From contig NZ_JAVHTY010000001.1 of NCBI RefSeq assembly GCF_031085165.1, positions 1,302,001 through 1,366,000 on the forward strand: a stretch of DNA of 64,000 bases, given 5' to 3'. Shown here in pieces: positions 29,918-38,126 of the stretch. Position 1 is the stretch's first letter, and every line of letters starts with the position of its first letter. The notes below the pieces were generated by a model that did no database searches, was not told the origin of the DNA, and saw only the letters and a program-made list of their open reading frames with translations. Origin of the DNA: Pseudomonas sp. 102515 (GTDB lineage Bacteria > Pseudomonadota > Gammaproteobacteria > Pseudomonadales > Pseudomonadaceae). The translations under genes were made by a program, and so were the position numbers.

Positions 29918-30916
29918 ATGAGAATTGCCGTCTTCAGTGCGCGTCCCTATGACCGCCGTTCACTCGATCGGGCCAATGAGGCCGCTGCGGTGGAGCAACG
30001 GATCCAGTTTTTGTACAACGAGGCCACACTTGATTCCCGTACAGCTGCACTGGCCGACGGCTGCGACGGAGTGTGCGTGTTCGTCAATGACAGGCTTGAT
30101 GCGCCGGTACTGCAGGCATTACATGAGTTGGGAGTTCGTGCCATCGCGCTACGCTGCGCGGGCTTCAATAACGTCGACTTGGCCACCGCGCAGCGGCTGG
30201 GCTTTTTCGTCGCCCGTGTGCCTGCGTATTCGCCCGAGGCCGTGGCCGAGCACACGCTGGCGCTGGTTATGACGCTGAACCGCCAGACACACCGTGCTTA
30301 CAACCGCGTACGCGAAGGCAACTTTATGCTCGATGGCCTGCTCGGGCGCACGCTGCACGGCAAAACGTTCGGCATTGTGGGCACGGGGAAGATCGGGTTG
30401 GCTACGGCGCGAATCTTTAAAGGCATGGGCTGCAGGGTGCTTGGCCATGACCCCTATATATCGCCTGCCTTCCAGGCGATCGGTGAGAATGTAGAGCTTG
30501 ACGAACTGCTAACACGCTCAGACATCGTCTCCCTGCATTGCCCACTGACCGAGCAAACAGGGCACCTGATCAATGACGTCTCGCTGTCCCGCATGAAATC
30601 CGGGGCCATGCTGGTCAATACCTCGCGCGGCGGACTGGTGGACACCGGTGCGGTAATACGTGCGCTGAAAACGCGCCATCTGGGCCACGTCGCCATCGAC
30701 GTGTACGAGCAGGAAAGCGCGCTGTTCTTCCAGGATCGCTCCGGCGAGATCATCGACGACGACGTATTCCAGCGCCTGATGACCTTTCCGAATGTGCTAG
30801 TGACCGGGCATCAAGGATTCTTCACCGCCGAAGCGCTGGAGGAGATTGCACAGACCACGGTAGCTAATCTGGGGCACTTTATTGCCGGTACACCGTGCCC
30901 TAACTGCGTTGCCTAA
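29918..30916 (+). CDS. D-lactate dehydrogenase-like 2-hydroxyacid dehydrogenase (NAD-dependent)
   Basis: About 332 residues from the ATG at 29918. The Rossmann motif GIVGTGKIG is near residue 150; the catalytic arginine lies in VNTSRGGLVD, the glutamate in IDVYEQESALFF, and the histidine in VTGHQGFFTAEAL. The segments LRCAGFNNVDL and YEQE...FFQDRSGEIIDDD are typical of the LdhA-type D-lactate dehydrogenases rather than of SerA or GhrA. It would reduce pyruvate to D-lactate with NADH, or the reverse. It lies between the anion transporter and a lactate permease, which supports lactate as the metabolite. Confidence 0.9.
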   Translation: MRIAVFSARPYDRRSLDRANEAAAVEQRIQFLYNEATLDSRTAALADGCDGVCVFVNDRLDAPVLQALHELGVRAIALRCAGFNNVDLATAQRLGFFVARVPAYSPEAVAEHTLALVMTLNRQTHRAYNRVREGNFMLDGLLGRTLHGKTFGIVGTGKIGLATARIFKGMGCRVLGHDPYISPAFQAIGENVELDELLTRSDIVSLHCPLTEQTGHLINDVSLSRMKSGAMLVNTSRGGLVDTGAVIRALKTRHLGHVAIDVYEQESALFFQDRSGEIIDDDVFQRLMTFPNVLVTGHQGFFTAEALEEIAQTTVANLGHFIAGTPCPNCVA

Positions 30917-30990
30917 TTCAGCCGACAATCCATATCTGGCTGTGCACGCCCCGCGCTTGCGAAGCGTCGTCACCACTCGGAGCCCCAACA

Positions 30991-32607
30991 ATGTGGCCGC
31001 AGAATTACGACCCGCTGAATAACCCCAATCTCTCCGCATTGCTGGCTGCGCTGCCCGTGCTGGTGTTCCTCCTGGCACTTACGGCGTTTCGCCTCAAGGG
31101 ATTGACCGCCGCACTGTTGGCATTGGTCGTCTCGGCAGTGGTCTCCGCGCTAGTATTCACAATGCCTTCCAGCGCGATTGCCGGGGCGGCGATCTTCGGC
31201 ATCATCAGTGGCGTTTTCCCTATCAGCTTCATCGTGCTTATGGCGGTTTGGCTGTACAAGCTCGCAATCCGTAGCGGCAAGTTTGAGATCATCCGTAGTA
31301 GCATCGCGACGGTATCGGAAGACCAGCGCGTCCAGGTGCTGTTGATTGCCTTTTGCTTCGGCGGCTTTCTGGAGGGTGCAGCAGGATTCGGTGTGCCGAT
31401 AGCTATCTGTGCCGCGCTGCTGGTTGAGCTCGGCTTTCGGCCACTGAAGGCCGCCATGCTGTGCCTGCTGGCCAACGGTGCGGCGGGGGCCTATGGAGCG
31501 ATCGGCATTCCGGTGCTGGTCGGGGCGCAACAAGGCGGGGTGGCCGTATCTGAAATGGCTCCCATGCTGATGGCGCTGGTCCAGGTCATCGCTCTGGTGT
31601 CGCCGGCCGTCTTGGTACTCATGCTTGACGGCTGGCGTGGCGTGCGCGAGACCTGGCCGGTGCTGATCGTCGTCGGCGTGGTCTTCAGTGGTGTGCAGGC
31701 GGCCACGCTGTACCTGCTCGGGCCTGAACTGGCGGATATCCTCGGGCCACTAGCGGCGATGGGGGCTCTGGCCGGCTTCATGCAACTGTGGCGTCCCAAG
31801 CGGATCTATCGGGAATCCGATACAGCGTCCGGGCCCGCACGCCAGTACACCCTCAGGGAGGTGTTGCAGGCTTGGTCGCCGTTCTACATCCTGACCGGCA
31901 CGATATTGGTGTGGAGCCTGCCCGCATTCAAGGCGCTGTTCGCGCCAGGTGGAGCGCTGGCGAAGACGGTGCTGCAGTTGCCCATCGGACTGCTGGATGG
32001 GAAGGTACAGGAGCTACCGCCATTGGTGCAGCAGATGCATGTGCTGCCGGCCGTATGGAGCGTGGGTTGGCTCAACGCCTCCGGGACCGCGATTCTGGTG
32101 GCAGCGGTACTGACAGTCGCGCTGTCAGCGCGGCTTAGCACGCGTATTGCCGGCCAGGAGCTGGCGCAGGCTTGCCGGGAGATGTGGAAGCCCCTGGCGA
32201 CGGTTTCGCTGGTCATGGCGGTGGCCTACATCACGAACTATTCGGGTGGTTCCTCTACCATCGGGCTGGCGCTGGCGCAGACCGGTGGCGTCTTCCCGCT
32301 TCTGTCGCCGGTGATCGGGTGGATGGGTGTTTTCATAACCGGCTCGGTAGTCAACAACAACACGCTATTCGCCCATCTGCAGGCGGTGACGGCTGGACAG
32401 ATCGGCGCACCGGAGGCGCTGCTGGTGTCCGCAAACACCGCGGGTGGCGTCATGGCCAAGCTGGTTTCACCGCAGTCAATTGCTATTGCCGCAGCAGCGG
32501 TGAAGCTAGTGGGCCAGGAGTCTGCGATCATGCGCACAACGCTTTCCATCAGCGTTGTGCTACTCGCTTACGTTTGCTTGAGCACGTGGGTGCTTTCCAC
32601 CCTGTAG
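30991..32607 (+). CDS. Lactate permease (LctP/LldP family)
   Basis: A protein of 538 residues with about 13 hydrophobic segments. Diagnostic family stretches include FCFGGFLEGAAGFGVPIAICAALLVELGF, NGAAGAYGAIGIPV and SPVIGWMGVFITGSVVNNNTLF. LctP proteins carry L-lactate, D-lactate or glycolate with protons. It follows the D-lactate dehydrogenase by 74 bases and ends the aspT-to-permease module. A shortened recombinase gene lies just downstream. Confidence 0.94.
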   Translation: MWPQNYDPLNNPNLSALLAALPVLVFLLALTAFRLKGLTAALLALVVSAVVSALVFTMPSSAIAGAAIFGIISGVFPISFIVLMAVWLYKLAIRSGKFEIIRSSIATVSEDQRVQVLLIAFCFGGFLEGAAGFGVPIAICAALLVELGFRPLKAAMLCLLANGAAGAYGAIGIPVLVGAQQGGVAVSEMAPMLMALVQVIALVSPAVLVLMLDGWRGVRETWPVLIVVGVVFSGVQAATLYLLGPELADILGPLAAMGALAGFMQLWRPKRIYRESDTASGPARQYTLREVLQAWSPFYILTGTILVWSLPAFKALFAPGGALAKTVLQLPIGLLDGKVQELPPLVQQMHVLPAVWSVGWLNASGTAILVAAVLTVALSARLSTRIAGQELAQACREMWKPLATVSLVMAVAYITNYSGGSSTIGLALAQTGGVFPLLSPVIGWMGVFITGSVVNNNTLFAHLQAVTAGQIGAPEALLVSANTAGGVMAKLVSPQSIAIAAAAVKLVGQESAIMRTTLSISVVLLAYVCLSTWVLSTL

Positions 32608-32680
32608 GTACCGCTCAGGCCAGGTAACCGTCGACGAAATTTCAGGCGGAGCCCTGCCTTGAGCCAGTTAATCGGGACTC

Positions 32681-32697
32681 GACATAACACCCGATCG
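32681..32697. other. Candidate att-like site, right copy
   Basis: GACATAACACCCGATCG matches 24191-24207 in 14 of 17 positions. It lies within the frame that leads into the recombinase domain, at the point where the expected N-terminal part is missing. Interpretation as a recombination end is inference. Confidence 0.3.
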
Positions 32698-32755
32698 TTT
32701 CATCCAAACCTTCTCTTCCTTAATAGGGCTGGCCAGCGCGGATGATTTTCGCGTA

Positions 32756-33520
32756 GTGAACCGTGCGCACGTCCTGGCCTGGCAAGCCCAGCTGGAAAAG
32801 CGCGGTCTGGCCGGGGCCACCATACGGCGCAAACTCGCCGCACTGGCCAGCCTGTTTGATCACCTTCTGGAATGCAACGCTGTCGCCGGCGGCAATCCGG
32901 TGCACGGAGTCAAACGGCCCAAGATCGACACCAGCGAAGGCAAGACCCCAGCGCTGGGCGATCGTCAGGCCAAGACGCTGCTCGATGCGCCGAACATGGC
33001 CACCTCAAAAGGACTGCGCGACCGCGCCGTACTTGCGGTCCTGCTGTACCACGGGTTACGGCGTGAAGAAGCGGCACAGCTGACGGTGGGCGACATCCTG
33101 GAACGGCGGGGCATCAAACACCTGCTGATCCACGGCAAAGGCGGCAAGGTGCGCTACCTGCCGCTGCATCCAATCGCAGCGGACCGCATTCATGATTACC
33201 TTGAGCGCTCCAGGCATCACCTGGTCGCGTCGAAAGGGTCCCTTTTTCTACCGCTGCGCGGCCCTGTTGATCGCGGCGGCATCACGGCGGATGGCATCTA
33301 TAAGCTCATGGAAGCGTATGCGAAAAAGGCAGGTATCAAGGTAGACGGCCTAGGCGTGCATGGCCTGCGCGCCACGGCGGCCACCAATGCCTTGGAGCAC
33401 GAGGCAGACATCGTCAAGGTCCAAGCCTGGTTGGGCCATGCCAACATCAGTACCACGCGGATCTATGATCGCCGGCAGAACCGGCCCGAGGATTCCGCTA
33501 CCTACAAGGTGAAATACTAG
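32756..33520 (+). CDS. Tyrosine recombinase/integrase, N-terminally shortened
   Basis: A protein of 254 residues from the GTG at 32756. The catalytic set is complete: R102 (HGLRREEA), K128 in IHGKGGK, H202xxR205 (VHGLR), H228 (WLGH) and Y237 (STTRIYDRR). The N-terminal core-binding domain is only partly present (NRAHVLAWQAQLEKRGLAGATIRRKLAALASLF). The same frame stays open upstream to a stop at about 32669 and still reads integrase-like (LASADDFRVV), but no ATG is found, so the gene has probably lost its 5' end. It may be inactive or use a poor start. It is the only mobility gene in the less GC-rich region. Confidence 0.85.
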   Translation: MNRAHVLAWQAQLEKRGLAGATIRRKLAALASLFDHLLECNAVAGGNPVHGVKRPKIDTSEGKTPALGDRQAKTLLDAPNMATSKGLRDRAVLAVLLYHGLRREEAAQLTVGDILERRGIKHLLIHGKGGKVRYLPLHPIAADRIHDYLERSRHHLVASKGSLFLPLRGPVDRGGITADGIYKLMEAYAKKAGIKVDGLGVHGLRATAATNALEHEADIVKVQAWLGHANISTTRIYDRRQNRPEDSATYKVKY

Positions 33521-33826
33521 GACGCGCATAGCTGGGCTTGAGCAGACTCACCGACAGCTACCGACCCATTGCAGACCTTCGCGTGGGGCGGCCGTCGGCC
33601 AAAAGCTGCCTTTTAACGAACGCCTAAATATCCCGCAGACAGATCATTGCTCCAGAAACAGCCATTCGGCGGTAGCCGTATCCGAGCCAAACCTGTCCGT
33701 AGAAATGAGGTAGAACCCGTTCGGGTCCGAAGCGCTTCTGCATGTCCCAAGTGAAACAAGGGAACAGCATGTTGATCAAGGGCCGTCCTAGCTGTGACTC
33801 GATTGAAAGGGGTGCGAGGCTCAGCA
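33521..33826. other. Gap between the recombinase and the VOC/SDR genes
   Basis: About 300 bases. The first 100 hold nothing recognisable. The rest is covered by a short leftward frame (33624-33845) described separately. No terminator or repeat was recognised. Confidence 0.5.
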
Positions 33827-33845
33827 CTAAGCAGTTAGCTGGCAA
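33624..33845 (-). CDS. Short open frame of 73 residues, possible gene remnant
   Basis: It starts inside the end of the VOC gene (19-base overlap) and reads in the same direction. The text (SQLGRPLINMLFPCFTWDMQKRFG, then FYGQVWLGYGYRRMAVSG) is more protein-like than a random frame, with aromatic and basic residues in sensible order, but I cannot assign a family. It could be the tail of a gene cut by the recombinase-side rearrangement, or spurious. Confidence 0.3.
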   Translation of the reverse strand: MPANCLVLSLAPLSIESQLGRPLINMLFPCFTWDMQKRFGPERVLPHFYGQVWLGYGYRRMAVSGAMICLRDI

Positions 33846-34237
33846 ACCGCTTCCAGATTCACTCCCTCAGGACCTAGCACATACGCCGCGTAGTAACTGG
33901 GGTGGTAATGGCGCCTGATGCCGGGCGCTCCGTTATCTTGTCCGCCAGCGGCAATGGCGGCCGCATAGAACGCATCGACCGCGTCACGACTCTCTGCGAT
34001 CAGAGCTATGTGCGTCCCGTGACTGGGGGGAAGCGCAGCATGCAACCATAAAAACGGCTTTCCTTCAGAGCCGAACCCCAGTCGTCGAGGTGTTGAAGCT
34101 GGCGGATCGGCCTTGATGCTCATCAGCAACTCAATCCCAAGCGGCCTGAGCGCAGGTTCGTAGAAGGCTTGAGCATGCGAAATGTCCGAAACCCCGAGGC
34201 CTACATGATCGATTGCTGACCCAGCAAAGTTGCTCAT
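33827..34237 (-). CDS. VOC (glyoxalase/bleomycin-resistance) family protein
   Basis: About 136 residues from the ATG at 34237, which has GGAGAT upstream. The single-unit VOC fold is clear: IDHVGLGVSDISHAQAFYEPALRPLGI at the start and YYAAYVLGPEGVNLEAVC at the end, giving the His/Glu metal ligands. The DNGAPGIRRHYHPSYYAAYV block is nearly repeated in a second VOC protein at 36825-37226, so the two are paralogues. The gene lies 80 bases after an SDR gene on the same strand. Substrate unknown. Confidence 0.85.
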   Translation of the reverse strand: MSNFAGSAIDHVGLGVSDISHAQAFYEPALRPLGIELLMSIKADPPASTPRRLGFGSEGKPFLWLHAALPPSHGTHIALIAESRDAVDAFYAAAIAAGGQDNGAPGIRRHYHPSYYAAYVLGPEGVNLEAVCQLTA

Positions 34238-34317
34238 CAAGTATCTCCATAAACGCTCATGAATCGGCAGGTTGGTAGAGCGCGTCGTTGACAGCGCGGG
34301 GCCGCTCCGTGTGAGTA

Positions 34318-35058
34318 TCAAACCTGAGATGCACCACCATCGGCGAACAGCTCAGCTCCATTGACATAGCTCGATGCATCGCTCGCCAGGAAGAGCGCGG
34401 CCTGACCTATCTCATATGCCTGGCCGATCCGACCGAGCGTGCTCTTCTCGCTAAGGGCATCGATCACCTCCTGCGCGTTCTCACCCAGAACGTTGCGCAG
34501 GGACGGGGTGTCCACGGGGCCAGGGCTGAGCAGGTTGATGCGTACACCGGATCCTTTGATATCCAGAACCCAGCTGCGCACCAGCGAACGGAGCGCGGCC
34601 TTGGTGGCTCCGTAGACACTCAGGCCGGGGCCGGGGTTGATCGAGGCGGTCGAGCCGATGACGACGACGCTGCTCCCCTTACCCATCAACGGCAGCGCGC
34701 CTTGCACAGTGAAGGTCGTGCCTTTGACATTGGTCGTGAAGAGCCGATCGAAACCTGCTTCGGTGATTGCGCCCAAGGGCTCGATTTCACCCGTCCCGGC
34801 ATTGGCGATCAATACGTCGATATGGCCATGCACCCCGCTGATGTGGCTGAACAGCTGGGTCAGGTCACCAAGGTTCGAAATGTCCGCGCATACGGCAGAA
34901 GCGTTCTCGCCGAGGCTCTTAACGGCTTCGTCGAGCTGAGGCTGGCGGCGCCCGGTGATGACCAGCTTAGCGCCCTGGCTGGCGAAGGCTTCAGCGATGG
35001 CGAAACCCAGGCCCGAAGAGCCACCAGTGACCAGAACAACCTTGTTTTCAAACAACAT
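34318..35058 (-). CDS. Short-chain dehydrogenase/reductase (SDR)
   Basis: About 246 residues from the ATG at 35058 (MLFENKVVLVTGG). The TGGSSGLG cofactor loop (residues ~11-18), NAG in IANAGTG, catalytic serine in IGSTASI and YGATK (the YxxxK pair) are all present, so a classical NAD(P)-dependent oxidoreductase is expected. The C terminus (GAELFADGGASQV) is also family-like. It is divergent from a TetR regulator, with three similar palindromes in the gap, and is followed by a VOC gene. Substrate unknown. Confidence 0.9.
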   Translation of the reverse strand: MLFENKVVLVTGGSSGLGFAIAEAFASQGAKLVITGRRQPQLDEAVKSLGENASAVCADISNLGDLTQLFSHISGVHGHIDVLIANAGTGEIEPLGAITEAGFDRLFTTNVKGTTFTVQGALPLMGKGSSVVVIGSTASINPGPGLSVYGATKAALRSLVRSWVLDIKGSGVRINLLSPGPVDTPSLRNVLGENAQEVIDALSEKSTLGRIGQAYEIGQAALFLASDASSYVNGAELFADGGASQV

Positions 35059-35084
35059 GGGAAATACCTGCGCGGGTGAATATA

Positions 35085-35096
35085 TAGTGAACACTA
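35085..35096. promoter_or_regulatory. TetR operator candidate 1 (SDR side)
   Basis: TAGTGAACACTA, a palindrome with TAGTG/CACTA arms, lies 27 bases before the SDR start. It is one of three similar sites between the SDR gene and the divergent TetR gene. Confidence 0.65.
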
Positions 35097-35125
35097 CATA
35101 GACAGACACCTGGGCGCAACATATT

Positions 35126-35137
35126 TAGTGACTGCTA
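35126..35137. promoter_or_regulatory. TetR operator candidate 2 (central)
   Basis: TAGTGACTGCTA shares the TAGTGA half-site and CTA end with the flanking two sites, 41 bases from the first. It is the least symmetric of the three. Confidence 0.55.
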
Positions 35138-35175
35138 TATAAGCCTGACCATCGATCTGTGATTGAAATCTCTTG

Positions 35176-35187
35176 TAGTGATCGCTA
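35176..35187. promoter_or_regulatory. TetR operator candidate 3 (regulator side)
   Basis: TAGTGATCGCTA lies 50 bases from the central copy and 32 bases before the TetR start, well placed for autoregulation. The shared pattern of all three is TAGTGA-N-C-N-CTA, roughly. Confidence 0.6.
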
Positions 35188-35218
35188 AATTAATCAAACC
35201 GACAGGAACGAGATCGCC

Positions 35219-35821
35219 ATGAACGAGAAAAACCGGCAGCGCCGCCCTCCCTTCGACCGTGAGCAAGGGATAGCCATCGCACAGGCGCTATTTCATCAGC
35301 GCGGCTTCGACGCGGTCAGCCTGACCGACCTGACCGAGGCCATGAACATCAAGCCGCCGAGCTTTTACGCCGCATATGGCAGCAAAGCCGAGCTGTTCGA
35401 GCGCGCGATGCATCGCTACGCCAGTGAAAGCGCGCTGCCTATGGACAGGCTGCTGGGACCGGATCGACCGCCCGCAGAAGCACTGACCGCACTGCTGATT
35501 ACCGCTGCGAAGCAGTACGGGCGAGACCGGGCTTTGCGTGGCTGTCTGATTACCGAGGGTATGCGCGCGGACGATCCGACCGCCCGCGATATGGCCGAGA
35601 AACTGGGCAACGCCGGGAACCAGGCGATACGCCGTTACCTTGATCAGGTCCGCCCGGAAACCGGTCAGGTTCTGACTGACTACGTGCTTATCACCCTGCG
35701 GGGCCTATCGGCGGCGGCATGCAGTGGCATGTCTCGCAAGCGCCTGGCGGAAGTGGCGCAGCTTGCCGGCAAATTGATTTCCCTCGAGTTCGAAACTCGC
35801 GACGGCGCTACGAATTTCTGA
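35219..35821 (+). CDS. TetR-family transcriptional regulator
   Basis: A protein of 200 residues. The HTH is typical (FDAVSLTDLTEAMNIKPPSFYAAYGSKAELFERAM, residues ~30-64). The C-terminal half (GRDRALRGCLITEGMRADDP...LGNAGNQAIRRYL) resembles the AefR/YxaF-like TetR_C group, with a central GC(L/I) cysteine. It is divergent from the SDR-VOC pair and convergent with the saccharopine-dehydrogenase-like gene (20-base gap). It probably represses the SDR-VOC unit through the three TAGTGA sites and is relieved by an aldehyde, quinone or similar small molecule. Confidence 0.9.
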   Translation: MNEKNRQRRPPFDREQGIAIAQALFHQRGFDAVSLTDLTEAMNIKPPSFYAAYGSKAELFERAMHRYASESALPMDRLLGPDRPPAEALTALLITAAKQYGRDRALRGCLITEGMRADDPTARDMAEKLGNAGNQAIRRYLDQVRPETGQVLTDYVLITLRGLSAAACSGMSRKRLAEVAQLAGKLISLEFETRDGATNF

Positions 35822-35841
35822 GCAACCCGCATAGACGCTAC

Positions 35842-36828
35842 CTACGGAAGGCAGCGATCAGTGATGGTCGTTCCGGCAATGCTCTCCGCAAATTCACCAC
35901 CGAAAATGCGAGCTGGCGTTTCAAAACCAGGCTTGCGATCGTCGCTTAACACCCGGCGCGCAGCTTCAATGGCGGCCAGCGGCGTGTAGGAATATCCGTT
36001 CACCGTTTCGATCATGGATCTTGCAACGCTGCCATCCGCCGCGGTGACCTCTGCAACCGCGCAAGCCCGATGGGTGTCCCGCTCATGGACGCTGGGACCA
36101 TCAGGCAGTTGTGATAAGTCGCCCTTGGGAAAAGCCTCGCCCGAGATATGCACGAACATCGCGATGTTGGGGATGCCTGTCGAATGCCACCCCGTCACCA
36201 GATCACCGAAAGACAACGGCTGGCACGTCACCGGCCCGTCGCCAAAATCAAACTGGCGTGACTGCGCATCAGCCGTTGCCACGAGTTCACCGTCGATCCT
36301 TGCGAGCAACCCTGCGCCGATGATTTCGCTGACGCTCATCGCCGAACCCCGAGACATCGACCCGGGAACCTGCAGCGCAATGCTCAGCGCATGAGGGTCC
36401 GCAACCCGCTGGGCCACATGCATGGCCAGGCAGTCCGTGGGGACAACGTCCCAGCCGACGCCAGGCAGAAGCATCACGCCCGCCTCGCCAGCTTGAGCAC
36501 CCAGCCGCTCCGCGAGCCGGTAGATATTAATCTCGGCCGTGATGTCTAGGTAGTCAACACCAGCCTGCATGCACGCGCGCATCAACGCCTCAGCTGTTTG
36601 CGCGAAAGGCCCTGCGAAGTTCAATAGGACGTCTATACCATCCAGCGCCTCTGCCGCCTGAGCATCTGCTCCGAACACGCGGTAAGGAACATCCAGTTGC
36701 GCGGCAAGATCTTCAAGTCGATCAACCGTACGTCCCGCTATTTCGAAAGTTAGACCTAGTGCTTTCGCTCGCTCAGCGGCCATGCGCCCGGTGTAACCCG
36801 TCGCGCCGTAAATCAGTAGTGTCTTCAT
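35842..36828 (-). CDS. Saccharopine dehydrogenase NADP-binding-domain protein
   Basis: A protein of 328 residues. The Rossmann start MKTLLIYGATGYTGRMAAERAKALG and the following AGRTVDRLEDLAAQL match the saccharopine-dehydrogenase-like NAD(P)-binding fold. VLLNFAGPFAQTAEALMRACMQAGVDYLDITAE is the standard second block of this family. Related proteins include trans-acting enoyl reductases, but the catalytic role here is not known. Its start overlaps the stop of the VOC gene by four bases (ATGA). It is the last gene of the SDR-VOC-SacDH operon. Confidence 0.88.
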   Translation of the reverse strand: MKTLLIYGATGYTGRMAAERAKALGLTFEIAGRTVDRLEDLAAQLDVPYRVFGADAQAAEALDGIDVLLNFAGPFAQTAEALMRACMQAGVDYLDITAEINIYRLAERLGAQAGEAGVMLLPGVGWDVVPTDCLAMHVAQRVADPHALSIALQVPGSMSRGSAMSVSEIIGAGLLARIDGELVATADAQSRQFDFGDGPVTCQPLSFGDLVTGWHSTGIPNIAMFVHISGEAFPKGDLSQLPDGPSVHERDTHRACAVAEVTAADGSVARSMIETVNGYSYTPLAAIEAARRVLSDDRKPGFETPARIFGGEFAESIAGTTITDRCLP

Positions 36829-37226
36829 TGCGCGTGCTGCCAGTTTTTGTAGACGAATTCCACACTGTAACCATCCGGGTCTAGCACGTTCGCGGCGTAA
36901 TAATTCGGGTCGTAATGCAGCCGGGCACCAGGCGCGCCATTGTCAACGGCTCCCTGGCTCATAGCGGCGGCATAGGCAGCCTTGACCTCAGCCTTGCTGC
37001 TCGCGACAAACCCGACGTGAGCAGCCCGTCCCTCGACCACACCCTCGCGCAGCCAGAAGAACACTCGGCCATTGGCGCCGAAGCCTTTGAGATCCGGATG
37101 ACCTGGCGGGCCGTTCTTGCCGTCATAGTCCAGACGTGCGTTGATGCCAAGCGGCGACAGTGCCGCTTCGTAAAAACGAATGGAGCGCTCGATGTCGCTA
37201 ACGGATAGAAAAACATGATCCAGCAC
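36825..37226 (-). CDS. VOC-family protein (second copy)
   Basis: A protein of 133 residues. MLDHVFLSVSDIERSIRFYEAALSPLGI begins the VOC unit, and DNGAPGARLHYDPNYYAANVLDPDGYSVEF closes it; the latter is almost the same as the block in the VOC protein at 33827-34237, so they are paralogues. It lies between an SDR (18-base gap) and the saccharopine-dehydrogenase-like gene (four-base overlap), which supports co-expression and a joint pathway. Substrate unknown. Confidence 0.88.
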   Translation of the reverse strand: MLDHVFLSVSDIERSIRFYEAALSPLGINARLDYDGKNGPPGHPDLKGFGANGRVFFWLREGVVEGRAAHVGFVASSKAEVKAAYAAAMSQGAVDNGAPGARLHYDPNYYAANVLDPDGYSVEFVYKNWQHAQ

Positions 37227-37244
37227 GTCATAGTCCTCGCTTTT

Positions 37245-37988
37245 TCAGATGTTGTAGCCGCCTGCCACTTCGATGGTCTGGGCATTGATCCAGGCGCCGT
37301 CTTCGGACAACAGCATGGTAATGACCTGCGCTACATCTTCAGGCTCACCCACCCTGCCCAGAGCGGTTTGCCCAGCCAGCATCGCCTCGAACTCGTCGTT
37401 GAGCCCGCCTCCCAACTCAGTTCGAATCGCTCCAGGTGAAACCGCATTGGCCCGTATGCGCCGATCACCGAACTCCTTGGCCATATAGCGTGTGAGCACC
37501 TCCAACCCACCTTTAAACGCCGCATAAGGCGCCACCCCGGCCGTGGCGACGCGGGTGGTGGCGCTGGTCAGGTTGACGATGCTGGCGTTCTCTTCCAGCA
37601 ATGGAAGAAGTGCCTTGGTCAGGAAGAACGGACCTTTCAAATGAACGTTGAACAGGCCGTCGAACTGCGCTTCGCTGACCGTCTGCAACGGGTTGAATAG
37701 GCCATACCCCGCATTGTTGACCAAGCCAGTGAGCGTGCTGATGTTCCAGACGTCTCTCAAGGTCATCACGACCGCTTCTCGAAAGGCTTCGAAACTGCCC
37801 ACGTTGCCAACATCGAGTTTGAGCGCAACGGCTTTACCGCCGGCCTGCTCGATACCCCCCACGACCTCCGCCGCTGCTTGGGGATTGTTGTTGTAAGTCA
37901 GGATGACACCCGTGCCACGCTGGGCAAGGTGCCGTGCCGTACTGGCACCGATACCACGGCTGCCGCCGGTGATGACAATCACGCTCAT
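37245..37988 (-). CDS. Short-chain dehydrogenase/reductase (SDR), second copy
   Basis: A protein of 247 residues. TGGSRGIGAS is the cofactor loop, NNAGYG the NNAG motif, and the catalytic serine/tyrosine/lysine are in NLTSATTRV and PYAAFKGG (YxxxK). The first gene of a three-gene unit with VOC and saccharopine-dehydrogenase-like genes, and divergent from an AraC-type activator (138-base gap). NAD(P)-dependent reduction of an unknown carbonyl is the safe prediction. Confidence 0.9.
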   Translation of the reverse strand: MSVIVITGGSRGIGASTARHLAQRGTGVILTYNNNPQAAAEVVGGIEQAGGKAVALKLDVGNVGSFEAFREAVVMTLRDVWNISTLTGLVNNAGYGLFNPLQTVSEAQFDGLFNVHLKGPFFLTKALLPLLEENASIVNLTSATTRVATAGVAPYAAFKGGLEVLTRYMAKEFGDRRIRANAVSPGAIRTELGGGLNDEFEAMLAGQTALGRVGEPEDVAQVITMLLSEDGAWINAQTIEVAGGYNI

Positions 37989-38126
37989 GTGGTGCTCCGC
38001 TGTCGATGAAATGAGTCACCACAGTAGCGACGCACCGCCTCGCCGACGCAGCCGTTCCTACTCCAAACTTGCCTGTTTCTGCTTTTTGCTTGTACGGCGC
38101 GTCGATCTCCGGTCAACATCCCTTCC

